Of a stretch of DNA of 64,000 bases, positions 51,118-62,760 are shown piece after piece; the first letter of the stretch is position 1, and each line of letters begins with the position of its first letter. The position numbers were made by a program, and so were the translations under genes. The DNA comes from Blattamonas nauphoetae (lineage: Eukaryota > Preaxostyla > Oxymonadida). The notes under the pieces are model-generated. The model did not search any database, was not told the origin of the DNA, and saw only the letters and a program-made list of their open reading frames with translations. The stretch is taken from positions 1 through 64,000 of the forward strand of contig JARBJD010000201.1 in NCBI GenBank assembly GCA_033064195.1, in the 5' to 3' direction.

Positions 51118-52025
51118 TAGTCAATCATAAGGAATCAACAAAACAAGTTGTGAGAAAAGGGGCAGATCATCAAAAAAAAGCAGTCGGTCGGTCGACGAGC
51201 AGTCGGACCGACCGTTGCCCATGCCTAGGAGATTGTATGCACAAGAGCACTTATTGTCTTCTGGGGGACAAAAGTGCCAAAACGTACGGTTTCAACATTG
51301 TCTGGCCAATTCTGTTTTAGCCTCGGAAACCACTTCGGATCATATGGAAGAAAATTTTTGAAAACTTGGGAGCGTACCCTAGCTCTTAAAAGAGATGTAA
51401 CTCTAATTTTTTTTTGGAATTTTTTGAATGAGGAGGACCCTGATTGCCTAAATCTTAAAAATTTCTGTGACAGATGATAGTATAAAAAAAGTTGGTGTAA
51501 ATTTGATCTAAGCTACAAAACAGTAATCTAGTTCAAGAAATCATCTTATTAATCGTTTTACTTGCAAATGAATCAACTGATCGACTAAAAAACATCTAAA
51601 GACTGAGAAAATGAGGAGATGACAAAATGTGTTTTTTCTTGATACTAATCACAAATGGACGAGATGTATCACAAGATATTGTTTATTCACAACTATTTTC
51701 AACCATAGCGGAGTTTTCAAAAAGTGGTGCATCGGCTTGCTCTTCCAAGTTTTCAAAAATTTTCTTCCAAATCGGATTGATCCAAACTTCGAAACCCCCA
51801 GCTCCCAAGTTTTCAAAAACAGGTTTTCATATCTGAAAAGAGAAATGTATGATAAAGAAAAAGTGGTGTCGCATTCTGCCAGAAAAAAAGAAAACTGAGA
51901 AAAAGGTTTCGTGACTAAACTGCAAAAGAACGAAAAGGGCGACAAACCAACAGAAACGTTTAAGAATAAATAATCCACCAGTAGAGTGAGACTCTGAGAC
52001 TGCAGAGAGAACGATTCTTCAAGAA
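51118..52025. other. Intergenic with small inverted repeats; no gene
   Basis: 51150-51240 is the inverse relative of the host repeat at 48345 (GTCGGACCGACCGTTGCCCA). GGAAGAAAATTTTTGAAAAC at about 51340 and its inverse near 51750 (with a third partial copy near 51800) form an inverted pair about 400 bp apart, possibly a decayed MITE; ends and target duplication could not be fixed. The rest shows nothing. Confidence 0.35.
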
Positions 52026-55000
52026 CTATCTTATGCGAAGAACTTGCTTCATCTTCTCAAACAGTTTCTGATCCTGGATCGATGCGTTCTCGGAGTCCAG
52101 GAAAGCTGAATACGACTGAGGCACTTTCATTGCCTTCAGAACTTCCATCTCTCGTTCCATCTCACTTTCTGGCGCATTTCCTGCCAGCAGTGCAGACAAC
52201 TCTCGATCCACTTTCGTCACGTGCTCTGTCAGCCACTGTGTGTACAGCTGGATCAGATTCTGCGCGTGTGTCGTCTGCACAGGTCGACCTGCTCTCGCGA
52301 ACTTCGCAATCGTCAGAACTTCCTTCTGCAGTTTCCGAAGATGCGCGGAATGTGCTTTGTAGTGTCCTCGTCGATGTGCCCGTTGCACTTTGTATTTGTG
52401 GATGATCGTCTCTTCGTCGTCGAATGCTGAGAATGTCGACTTCACCAGAAGTGCAACAACGTCCAGAAGAGTGCGGACTTTTTCTTTCTGTTTTCCGTCA
52501 TCAGCGGCTGCCTGAGTTTGGCCGTCTGATTTCTTCATGTAAAAGTCCATCGCTTGCTGAAGTGTCTGTTTTGTCTCGTCATCAGACAGTTCCATCAGCG
52601 CTTCCACAGACGGAACAATCTCCATCGTCTGATCAATGCATCCACACGTCGCTGCGAGTGCCAGCAGAATCACCTTATGCTCGTGGTCAAACCGCAGGCA
52701 ATCGCACGTGTACTCCTCCTTCCACGCAGCCTGACCCATTCCGGTTCTGTCTGCCGCGTCGGCTGCTGGGTCAATATCTTTCAACGCTTCTGTTCCGTTC
52801 GCGACGACCGCCAGGAGCGATTTCGTGGGAATGATGAATGCGAAGAAGGCGAGGAGGGCGAGAATGAAGGCGACGATGAACGAGATGATGAGGAGAACTT
52901 GGAAGAGATTGATTGTGTCGTTCATTTCGCTGATGACAGCTTCGAGTAGCATTTTGAATCCACCACGAAGGTCGTACACGAGGAGAGAACCCATGATCTG
53001 AGGAGATGGAGGAGAGAGAGCGATGAATGACGAAGACAGAGAGAAGGCAAATGTGATTCAAAGAAGATGGGAGTGAATGTGAAAATAGGACGAGAACACA
53101 CTTGAATATGTTCAGTGTTGAGCTTGATGTCTGAATAAGGATTTTCTGCGGCCGCAACAGCTCGTGCTGCTTCGATGTGCTTCAGGATGAGTGCCTGGAG
53201 TCCACTGTAGTTCCCAGTCAGACCATAAATCCGATTTGGCACACTACAATCGCCATCATCGAGTGGAAAACAGTCAGTGGACTGAGCGAGAAGGGAGAAA
53301 GAATGAATTGAGATCATGAAGAATATGAACAGGAATGAGGAGAAGAACAGTAAAAGGAGGATTATCGAAAGTGTTGAGAGAGAGTGGATGATGGGGAGAG
53401 AGAATAAATGAGAGAGTGAAAGGAGTGTTTGAGACACACTTCGTACATCAGGGCGTTCGCTTTGCTTCCTTTCTTGATTGTCGGCTCTACGCTGAGTCCG
53501 TCGAAGCCCTCGTCACCTGTCGGAATCACATTCACAGAGCTTGATCCTTGGTTCACCAGAATCTCAATGGCGTTGTAATAGTTGAGCTGAGAAGAGAGGA
53601 GAACGAACACGATGAGATGATGTGTGAGGAGGAGAAGAAGAAGAGTGAAGAAGGAAAAGAGGTGAAGCAAGAGTGAACAAAGCCAACCACAAACCTCTTC
53701 TGTGAGCAAGTCTTGGATCAATCCCATGTCCGACGAGAGGTGGCGACAGTCGATCCAGGGTCCCTGTGCGATGTCAACAGTGTCATAGATCTCAGGAATC
53801 TCGTAGTTGATGGAGTTGGCGATGCTCATTCCGAGGAGTCCCATTTGCTCGATGACAACACACTGCGAGAGAGAGAGGTGAGAGAGAGTGAGAGAGAAGT
53901 GGCAGACCTTGTACGATGTGAGGATGACAGAGTTGTAGAACTTGACGGCATTCTGACACGAGAAGAAGGCGATCAGATAGAAGAAAACGCCGCCTGGACA
54001 GAAGAAGAGAGAAGGACGATGAGGGATAGAGAAGATAGATGACAATCAAAGGGAAAAGAGATGAAATTGAGAAAAAAGAGAAATGAATGATTTGAGAAAC
54101 AAACCGATGACAAGCAGAATCACTCCAATCACAACACGTACGTAGAAGGATGTTGGGATGAAGCTCGACATCTTGTTGATTCGGGCGAGCAGTTCCTGTT
54201 GCTGTGGGGTCAAATCACTTCGAGAATTCTTGTTTTTCTTGTTTTCTTTCTCCTCTTCCTCTGCCTTCTTCTTCTCTTCTGCTTCTCTCTTCGCTTTTTG
54301 CGACTTCGTCTCTTCCTTATCATCGTCCTTCCCGTTCTCCTCTTTCTTCTCTTCCTCCTCATCGTCATCCTCGTCTTTCTTGTTCTTCCCCATCATGTCC
54401 GCAATCTGTTGGAGCGACATCCCCTGCATCTGCATCATCGCAATCATCTGAGGATTCATTCCTTGAGCAATCAGCTCCATCTTCAGCTTCTCCTCCTCAT
54501 TCTCTTCTCCTCGAGCCGATCCTAACTCCATCTCGTTTTCATTGAATCCAGCATCGTCATTCGTTCCTTGTGTGTTCGTGTTCGACTGAGCTGTCGTCGT
54601 TCCAAAGCGCGTCGACATGTTTGTGTCTTCGTCGATTCCTCCATCTGTATCGTCCAGTCTTTGCTTCAGGCGCAACACATCATCCTTCCGCGCAATCGAG
54701 ATCTGGAAGAAGATTTCTCTTCGCTCCTTCTTCAGCGAGGAGATGGTCTGAACGTACTGTGCGATGAGAACGATGATCGGAAGGAGGATTGATGCAACAC
54801 CCACAATGATCGAAGTGTACTGAATCATCAACGATTGCGCCTCGGAATTGTTTGTGAACACAAGACAAGACAACTTCATCTTTTCTGTTGCAGCGACAGG
54901 TCCATTCATGATCACATAATACAGAAGCGACGAGATGCCAGGCCATTCAGTCGTGTTGAAGAATCCTTCGTTGATGATCAGAGAAGCAACGTTTGCAATA

Positions 55001-57944
55001 TTGTTGATAAGGTCAATCAAATTCGTTTCCACTTTCTGCGCGTTTGTCACTCGCATTGCAACTGCCGATCCGACCGTGACGGCGTTGTAAGATGGGACGA
55101 GGTTCTGAATGTCTTCGTATTCCATCATTGCGAACTCACTCGCTGCTGCTGCTTCTTTGTAAACCAGATCCAGACCTTCCCCGAGCGTGTCTGCTCTCCC
55201 AGTGAACACTCCTTTCATGACTGTTTCACTCGGCATGAACGTCACATTCGATGCCGCCAGGTCTGCGTCTGTGTATTGCTGTCGCAGCATGTAGAAGTTT
55301 GCATAGAGTACCAAATCCAGGATGGATGACATCATGTTTGCGAAGGAGCTTGTCTGTTCTGTGGTGACTTGACAGGCAGTGAAGGTTGTGAGAACAATCA
55401 CAAACATAACAATCATTGCTCCCACAATCACAGTGCCTGACATGATGATAATCGGGATGAAGAGTGGCAGCAGCTTTTTCTTGTCTTCGTCCAATTGAAG
55501 CGATCCTCCAGTTCTGCTTCGCTTCTTCTTCTTCTTTTTCGCTTGTCCACTCGATTGTCCAGCGATGCTCGACAGCTTGCTTCCTCCACTCACTCTGCTC
55601 ATCGTCTCTGTCACTGTCGTGTCTTCTTCAATGATATTCGCTTCTGTGAACATCAGCATCGCTTGGTCGTCGTCTCTGTAGATGTCTCGCAACAATGCTC
55701 CGTAGCCTCGGATCACTTGCGCACTGTTTGGATACTGACGAAGCAACTGCTGGTAGATCTCTCGAGCTTCCTTCTCGTACCCAATCGCTTTGTCCAGAAA
55801 CAGCATGATCCGATCCAAGTCCATGTTCTCCTTCGACAGCAGCAGATACGCTTGTTGCAAGTACGCACGCGACATGTCGTGTGCCTTCGTCGCTTTCGCA
55901 AAGTTCAGCTTGAACGACACACCCTGCGAGTTCTGTCCGCCTTGTGTACTCGTCTTTCGTTCCATGTCGCGCATCAGTGCAAACACAACCCATCTCTCGT
56001 GCAGCGACGGCACACACTGGTTCGCTGTTCGAAGACAGTCTCCCATCTTCATCTGGCTGTTCGTGTACGAAAGATAGAAGAACGACGAGCAGATCCACAG
56101 CTCAGCTGAAAGTGGCATCTTCTTCTGCGCACTAGTCAGAATCTGGTCAGCCAGAGCGATGCAGTCTCTGTTCTTCCTGCACTCCCTTTCCGTCAAGAAT
56201 TTGATCGCTTCTTGAACCTGCCGTGCGTTCGTGTATTTCGGAACTTTCCGAATCACCTGTTCGCTGAGGAGTTTGGACTGGAGAGACTGGCCTGCCATTG
56301 GTGATCGTGGCGTGACAGTTGGCTGTTGTTGAGAGATTGGCGAGATCGATGGACGCTTCTGAGCGGTTGGTTGGACTCGAGCTGATTGGCTTGGCTGAAT
56401 GTTCGGAGTGTTCGACGATGTCTGGATTTTTGGGGCTGGCATGCCGTACGAGCTCAGGTTTGGCTGATACGAGGCAGACGGCGTGGGCTCGGCTGGTGCG
56501 GTGGGAGCAGCGATGGATGGGCCTGCAATGTGCGGTGCACCGATCGACACAGTTTGTTCGTTGTTGGGATTGATCTCTGCCATTTCCTCATCTTTCTTCC
56601 GCGCTGAGTCATTGTTGCGATTGGACTGATTCCCAAGCAAAAGCGATGTTTCCTGATCCTCCTTCTTATCACGAGCACTCCCAAACAAACTTATTGACGG
56701 CTGTTCAACGGCTGGTGTCAGCGGTGCTCGATTCGAAACTGGGCCTTGCGACAGCCCGCCTCCAATCGGTGCCGAGTAAACGTTCGCCTTCGGAGTGATG
56801 GATGGGGGACCACCCGAAAGAATCGCCGGAGCATCTGCTGCTTCCTTTTTGTGCACGAAAGGAAGTGGCTCGCCGGGTCGTGTCGCCCATTGAGCACGGG
56901 CATACGCACGAGTCCCAAAAAAGACGCCGATCGGGACACCAACGAACGCGAGGCCCCAAACCACCCAAAGGATCGCATTCAGCCACATCTTGTCGTTTCC
57001 GACGAACGACCAGATCATTCCAATCAGATGGAAGACTGCCACATCCGCAAAGACAGCTGCGCAGACCGCGTTTGAGATCGCTGAGTAGAACGGCAGCAGA
57101 AAGAATGCGTAGAGGAAGAGGCCAAGAGAGAGCACAAGACCAGCAAGGCAGACATATTGCGGCGTCGACTTGAGGAATATTGCGATCACAGGCATCGCAA
57201 TGGTGACCAGCCAGACGAACGTGTTGAAGATCCCAGTTTGAGACGCAAAGAGACCATCTTTTCGGGAATTGAAGGGGAAAACAAAAAATCGGATGAGAAG
57301 TCCGAAGAGCATCAGCAAGACGAACATCACAAGGCCAAGAACCATATTCACAAGTTTCAGACTGTCGTCGCATGCCATCGTCACTAATCCGTCATTCTGG
57401 AGACAGTTAAGTCCACCAAGGAACACGTTCATTGCGGGCATGAAGAATGGATAGGCCATAAGCATTGAAAGGTATCGGATTAATGCTGACAGTTTGGCCG
57501 GAACTGGTTTTTCGGTTTTCACCAGAATCGTCGATACGATAATAAGAATGACAGCTGCAAGGGTAAATACGCCGACGACAATGTTCATGACGAGCAAGAA
57601 CATGTCGTGACTCCAAGAAATCGAGAAATCAAGATATCTGCGAGACAATGCGAGATTGATGGATAATGGAAAAGGCAGACTGAAATATTCCGTGACCAAC
57701 TGAAACAATGTTTTTGTGGAACGCATATTTCCCCCAAACTACTGCAATTCCACTCAGGTTGAAAAAAGTCAACACAAGCCAAATGAAGTAGAACAGATTC
57801 GACATCGGACGTTCCTAAGGGAAAGATAAGGGTGAGAAGTTGACATAATATTCAGAAGCAAAACTATCACACCTTGTGAAGTGTATACACAGATGCAAAA
57901 AGTCTAGTCAAGAAAAAGTGTGTGAGAAGAGTCATTGGATTCAT
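52026..57944 (-). CDS. TmcB-like multi-membrane TPR protein with C-terminal hemerythrin-like domain (9 exons, 1764 residues)
   Basis: Model: 57944-57873, 57814-57740, 57699-54105, 53993-53908, 53862-53695, 53586-53440, 53281-53102 and 52997-52026, eight introns-and-exons blocks whose summed length is 5295 nt, exactly in frame; the seven introns (58, 40, 111, 45, 108, 158 and 104 nt) all begin GT and end AG. Parts: six to eight N-terminal membrane helices (residues about 30-330), Pro/Ser-rich linker, TPR-like helices (about 530-720, QAYLLLSKENMDLDRIMLFL), a membrane helix pair (about 820 and 1060) bounding an exposed domain, a Lys/Glu low-complexity stretch, two further helices, and a last-exon domain with CLRFDHEHKVILLAL, HYKAHSAHLRKL and WLTEHVTKVDREL, the His spacing of hemerythrin-like folds. 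Probably a plasma-membrane sensor. The 40-nt intron is the least certain. Confidence 0.82.
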
Positions 57945-58560
57945 ACAATTCATCAATTGGATTAAAACGAACAACGGTCAGGGCATTCGCGGCTGTAGAG
58001 AGAGAGGAGACAGACCGCGCCACTGACCTCTGATCGTCATCTTTGCCTGACATGAAATCGAATTGATCAAACCATTATTGGAAATCTTTCTGGTTGAAGA
58101 GGAAAAATATCTTCAACGAACTTGTATTTTGATGCACCTCAGACAGTATGTTTGGACCGAAATGTCCGACTGACTGTGTATCCGACTTTTTTAGTTCACC
58201 TTCGTCAGATTATAGGAGTCGCATGTTTTGGGAAGATCTATAGTAAACCTGTTTGAGTACACAGAGATTCCAGAGTTTCAGGAAAAAAATCTTCATTCAG
58301 GATGTATAAAGGGGAAAAATCAACAATTTTAGTGTATTGCTGCTCAACTGAAAGTGATAAGGTTCGATCCTTCACTATAGAGAGGATCGGCTAAATATGA
58401 AAGATTTCTGGATTGGGTGGACAGGGTGCGTCCTAGTCAGAGTTGGGCCATTGTTCGAAGGTGTTGAAATTGTCATATGAGGGACCGCATCTTTTAGAAT
58501 GGATGGTATTTTTGTTGATCGTCTGGTGAGCTCGGAAAAAGTGGGAGCGGAACGGTAGAA
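57945..58560. other. Intergenic between the TmcB-like gene and the Cpl-7 repeat gene; nothing recognised
   Basis: Holds the upstream region of the TmcB-like gene and the downstream region of the next minus-strand gene. No ORF, tRNA or repeat stands out. A short GA-rich run lies at about 58000. Confidence 0.4.
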
Positions 58561-61500
58561 TCACATCTCTGATGGTATATCTGCGTTTATCCTGTCAGTG
58601 AGTTCCCCAAAATCATACCCATTCTCTGTGAATCGTCGCTTTCTGTCGGAATGATTCTCCGAAAGGCCCTGCAGAAGTTTTTCTGCTATTTCTTCACTTG
58701 TTTTTCGACCAGGAGGAAGCTCGTCGATCCAACCTTCTGGCTTGGTTCTGTGTTTTGTCCAGTCTTGTTCTTCCATGTCATCACGAGCTTCTGAATTGGC
58801 TCGACAGAACTGGAACGTTGAATATTTTCCTTCACCAGCGACATCTTGTTCTTCCGCATAAACTAACTTTGAAAGTGACTCAAAAAACGAAGAAGTCGGG
58901 GTGTGTGCGAATGCGGGGCTTGGAAGTGAGATATCATCAAGATCTGATTCATAAAGTGGGCGTCTGACATAATCAAAGTAATCGATTCCGAAAATTGACT
59001 CGGTAATTGGTAGTTGTGAGGTGGAGTTCATTCCCAGCGCTCCATTGAATGCCCACATGGTGTGATCGCGTCCACGTTCGCATTGATCCTCTGCTCCTTC
59101 CTCCAGAAACATAAGAATCGCCGGCGAGAGGTTCGCCTTTGAGAGACGACGTGCGGTTGACGTCTGGAGATCAATGATATCTGTGAGACCGTCATGAAGG
59201 ATTGTGTCGTCGCGAGTGAAGAGGATTGCGAAAGTGCGGAGGAGTGGCGAGATGGAGGGATGGGTGTGGATGGTTGAGCTTGTAGACAGACAGAAGACGC
59301 GATGGAAGGGTGAGAAAGGCTTTGTCCAACGAGGAGAATCGTAAAACTGTGATTCCATCCAATCTGGGAGTAATGTTAGCGTAATCGCTGCCAATCGAGT
59401 GAGAGAAGGCACAATGGGAAGAAGAGCGGTGAAGGAGAGACGTTCGTGTGCCATTTCCAAAACGACGAGGATTGAGCGCCAGATAAAATTTGGATAAGTG
59501 GCCTCGACAGACTGACCAAGAGACTGATGGAACACGAGACGACGAGACGGTGTGTGTAAGTCAGCACTTTGATTATCTGCTGCTAACAAGTCACACGCTG
59601 CATCAACCATACACACACAGAATTGTGGCCATGTTTCTGGACTTTCAGATCGAAGCGACCGAACAATGACTTCCAACTCTTCACTCTCGCTGGCCCCAAA
59701 CAGAGTTCGTCTATTCTGGAAAACTGAAGATTGCTTCTGTTGTTGGGCGAGGGTGAAGGAGAGGACAGAAGAGGCGATGATTGACAGGAATGTGGTTGGC
59801 TGTGTTGGTGTGTTTGGATCGGGTGTGAAAGGGATGGTGAAGGTCGAGATGGAGAAAGGGTTTTGAGAATTTGTTGTTTTGTGTGAGATCTCTACGAAGA
59901 CAGAGTGGAGGGATGAGAGAAGGTGGATGTCTGTGGTCAGAGTGAGGGATGACAGGACAGGGAGGAAGGGTGCAGGGTCCAGTGCTGTCCAGTTCAGCTG
60001 ATCCAGCAAAACTGATAGACACGACTGGAGAAGCGATGACGTCAGACTATCACACACAGCAATCTGCCCTTCTTTCAAGTCTTTTCTCAGTCGAGAACAC
60101 ATCTCTTCCAGTGTCCTGAGAATCAGATCTGTCATCTGTTTGTTCGGTTCCATCACTCCAACCACCTTTCTCCTCAATAGTTTCATTTTCACCAGTTTTG
60201 TTAGACAAGCGATCCATTTCCAGGCAGTAGCAGCGACGTTCAAATTGTCACTCCTCTCAGCGAGTCGAAGGAGGAGATCAGAAGGAGTTTTGGTCTTTTC
60301 ATGTGTTTGGTTAGGAACAGGTTCGTCAGCGATATTGTGTTCGCGATTCGTGTCAATTGTTGGACGTTCGATCTTAGTGTCATTCGAAAGTGGTTTCAAA
60401 GGTTTTCCAACAACCATTGAGCTGGTTGTCGCATTTTGGGATTTGGTTTGAGTTTGATCTTCATCCACACGATTTGGGACCAATTCTCTGTTGGTCTTTC
60501 CCAGTTCAGTGATCAAGAAATCAAAATCTTGTTTCCCCACAATTGTTGGTGGAGCGTCGCGTCTGGCTGTATCAAATGAAAAAGACGGGACAAAAGCTGT
60601 CGCCATCGGATTCAAATGATCTGTTGATTGATCCGAAACTGGCTTAAAAGTGACGATGTTGGGCGTTGAATTGACAATCGCCTGGATTTTTTTATAATTG
60701 TAACCTTTCTCGGTCAGCCATCGCTCTCTGTCTGGCTGATTCCCCCAAACCCCCTCTCGAACTTCTTTCGCAATTTCTTCGTCTGTTCTCCGTCTTGGAT
60801 CATTCCTCCTGATCTCATTCATCTTTTGTCGTTGTGGATCTGCAAGCTTTCGACTTTCCACTTCTTTGTATTTTCTAACATATCCCATGATCATGACGGG
60901 ATCATATCCAGCCTGTTCGAGATTCAGTTCTTTGTCAGCACCCTTTCCGAATTGCCCATCGACCACACGAAAGGCAACCATCCAAGTTTCCTGTTCGGTG
61001 AGGTATCGATAAGGTGATATCAGAGGAGGAGAGCCAGGGATGGAGGAAGAGGGAAATGATGAAGTCGGGATGGGAGGGTGATTAGTCTTTGATGATTCAC
61101 CAATCAAGGGTGTGTCGCCATTCCACGAGTCTTCTCGAGTTGAGGGAATGAAAGGTGGAGGTGGTGGAAAAGCGGAGGAATGAGATGGATGGGAAGAAGT
61201 GAAGTCCTGACCAGAGCTGTTACACTGGTCACTTGAGTGAATAGAAGATGGATCAGGAGGAGGTTGTGTGATTCCTTGTGATGTCTTCAATCGATCATGC
61301 TGTTTCGTTGGAGGTGTGTGTGGATGTTGGGGTATCAGAGTCACATCGTGACAAGTGTGTACCAAAGGTTGAGGGTTGGGAATCGATCTTGACTGTGTCG
61401 ACATGGAAAGTGTGGAATGAGGACATAGATGTTTGGAAGGAACAGTATCATTCGAAGAGAGAATCAGATCATCTGACTCCTCCAACTCTTCCGAATCTGT

Positions 61501-62760
61501 TCGAAGTGGAAGGGATATTTTTGAAATGAAGCGTGGATGGAGAGATGATGGGAAACCGCTACGCCTAAAATATTCAAGAGGTGTGAGGTCAGAGAGTTGA
61601 GAGTGTTGTTCTCCGTCGATGGTTTCACTGACATCATCGTCCTCCAACAATCCCGAATTTGGAGGGTTCGGAATGGCTGTTGGCGGTGTTGAGATGTTGA
61701 GGGTGGGATGTGGAATGAAAAGTGGTGGTGGCAAGTTTCGAAGGAGTTGGGTTGAGGGAGGTGGCTGCTTGGCAGGATCAGGACGAGGGACGACGGATCT
61801 GAAGGTATACGTCATGATTATCTGGTCGTCATGTGGAGAAGCGGAAGGAGATGTTGAGAAAGTGACTGAGCTTCGATCAACGACGGCCTTGGCTTGCTGT
61901 TCTCCACTCTCAGTTTCAGGAAAGTGGACTTCGAAAGATGAGAGTGGCGACGTTTCAGAGAGGTCGAAGAGAACGAGAGTGGCATGCATCTTTGAGATGA
62001 AGAAAGATCTGATGTTTTGAGCGATGTCATTCAGAACGTCAATCCGATCTGGCGATGGAGGGGGTGATGGGTTGGAGAGCGTCCCAATGATTTTAAACCA
62101 GGAATGGCAATCGGTTTGATCGCAAAAGACCGCCGTGTTGTGTTTCTGCAGTTCTGGAAGAGCTGAAAGTGCGGCAGATCGTGTCGGGAACACAACAAAA
62201 TAAGATGATGGGATGGATATTGACAAGCGTGCATCACCAATAAATTCTGCGTGGGCCCCATGTGCAAGATAAACGTGTTCTCGTTTGTTTGAGTGTTTGG
62301 GTTGGTTGGGGAACTTCGGTGTCACAATCAACGATCGAGAACGATTTACTTTCGAGACTCCAATCAAATGTTTTGTGGGTGGTACATCTGTTGATGGCGA
62401 TCCACCAATTTCAATCTCATGAATCGGATTTTCACAGATTCTATCGATTAGAGTTGGATCCTTCATCTTGAGCATTATTTCGGTTGGATGGCAAGTATTG
62501 AGATTTGGATCCTGTTCTGCCCATTCGTAAGGAATGATCTTGCCATCTGGAATGGGTCCGAAATACTGTCGTAGTGCGGCGACAATTGCTTTTTTTGAAT
62601 ATAGTCCCTTGGGAAGATTGTAGACGAGAAGAAGTTCTGAGGGAGATAGAGAAGAATGTGTAAAAACCTTCGTCTGGAACTGAGAATGATGACGATCGGA
62701 GATAAAATGCAGACTCTTGTCAAATGGACGCGCTTTGGAAGTCATTGGGGGTTGTGCCAT
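58561..62760 (-). CDS. 1399-residue protein with three Cpl-7 (CW_7) repeats and a helical solenoid
   Basis: One uninterrupted frame from ATG at 62760 (MAQPPMTSKARPFDKSLHFI) to 58561. The N-terminal 130 residues have RRM-like strands (LLVYNLPKGLYSKKAIVAAL), tentative; then Pro/Ser-rich disordered sequence. Cpl-7-type repeats at about residues 583-627 (FRVVDGQFGKGADKELNLEQ then AGYD), 654-696 (EEIAKEVREGVWGNQPDRER then KGYNYKKIQAIVN) and 1350-1399 (SEEIAEKLLQGLSENHSDRK then NGYDF). The Cpl-7 pattern (I-x-V-x-G-x-W-G-N-x-x-DR-x-x-L-x-x-x-GYD) binds muropeptides in phage lysins. Between them lies an all-helical region (about 790-1330) like HEAT/ARM solenoids. No signal peptide or enzyme domain is seen, so it is probably cytoplasmic. 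Confidence 0.75.
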   Translation of the reverse strand: MAQPPMTSKARPFDKSLHFISDRHHSQFQTKVFTHSSLSPSELLLVYNLPKGLYSKKAIVAALRQYFGPIPDGKIIPYEWAEQDPNLNTCHPTEIMLKMKDPTLIDRICENPIHEIEIGGSPSTDVPPTKHLIGVSKVNRSRSLIVTPKFPNQPKHSNKREHVYLAHGAHAEFIGDARLSISIPSSYFVVFPTRSAALSALPELQKHNTAVFCDQTDCHSWFKIIGTLSNPSPPPSPDRIDVLNDIAQNIRSFFISKMHATLVLFDLSETSPLSSFEVHFPETESGEQQAKAVVDRSSVTFSTSPSASPHDDQIIMTYTFRSVVPRPDPAKQPPPSTQLLRNLPPPLFIPHPTLNISTPPTAIPNPPNSGLLEDDDVSETIDGEQHSQLSDLTPLEYFRRSGFPSSLHPRFISKISLPLRTDSEELEESDDLILSSNDTVPSKHLCPHSTLSMSTQSRSIPNPQPLVHTCHDVTLIPQHPHTPPTKQHDRLKTSQGITQPPPDPSSIHSSDQCNSSGQDFTSSHPSHSSAFPPPPPFIPSTREDSWNGDTPLIGESSKTNHPPIPTSSFPSSSIPGSPPLISPYRYLTEQETWMVAFRVVDGQFGKGADKELNLEQAGYDPVMIMGYVRKYKEVESRKLADPQRQKMNEIRRNDPRRRTDEEIAKEVREGVWGNQPDRERWLTEKGYNYKKIQAIVNSTPNIVTFKPVSDQSTDHLNPMATAFVPSFSFDTARRDAPPTIVGKQDFDFLITELGKTNRELVPNRVDEDQTQTKSQNATTSSMVVGKPLKPLSNDTKIERPTIDTNREHNIADEPVPNQTHEKTKTPSDLLLRLAERSDNLNVAATAWKWIACLTKLVKMKLLRRKVVGVMEPNKQMTDLILRTLEEMCSRLRKDLKEGQIAVCDSLTSSLLQSCLSVLLDQLNWTALDPAPFLPVLSSLTLTTDIHLLSSLHSVFVEISHKTTNSQNPFSISTFTIPFTPDPNTPTQPTTFLSIIASSVLSFTLAQQQKQSSVFQNRRTLFGASESEELEVIVRSLRSESPETWPQFCVCMVDAACDLLAADNQSADLHTPSRRLVFHQSLGQSVEATYPNFIWRSILVVLEMAHERLSFTALLPIVPSLTRLAAITLTLLPDWMESQFYDSPRWTKPFSPFHRVFCLSTSSTIHTHPSISPLLRTFAILFTRDDTILHDGLTDIIDLQTSTARRLSKANLSPAILMFLEEGAEDQCERGRDHTMWAFNGALGMNSTSQLPITESIFGIDYFDYVRRPLYESDLDDISLPSPAFAHTPTSSFFESLSKLVYAEEQDVAGEGKYSTFQFCRANSEARDDMEEQDWTKHRTKPEGWIDELPPGRKTSEEIAEKLLQGLSENHSDRKRRFTENGYDFGELTDRINADIPSEM

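Noticed and set aside
51340-51830. A defined MITE
   Set aside because: The inverted pair is real but no terminus or target duplication could be fixed, so it is only mentioned as part of an intergenic entry.
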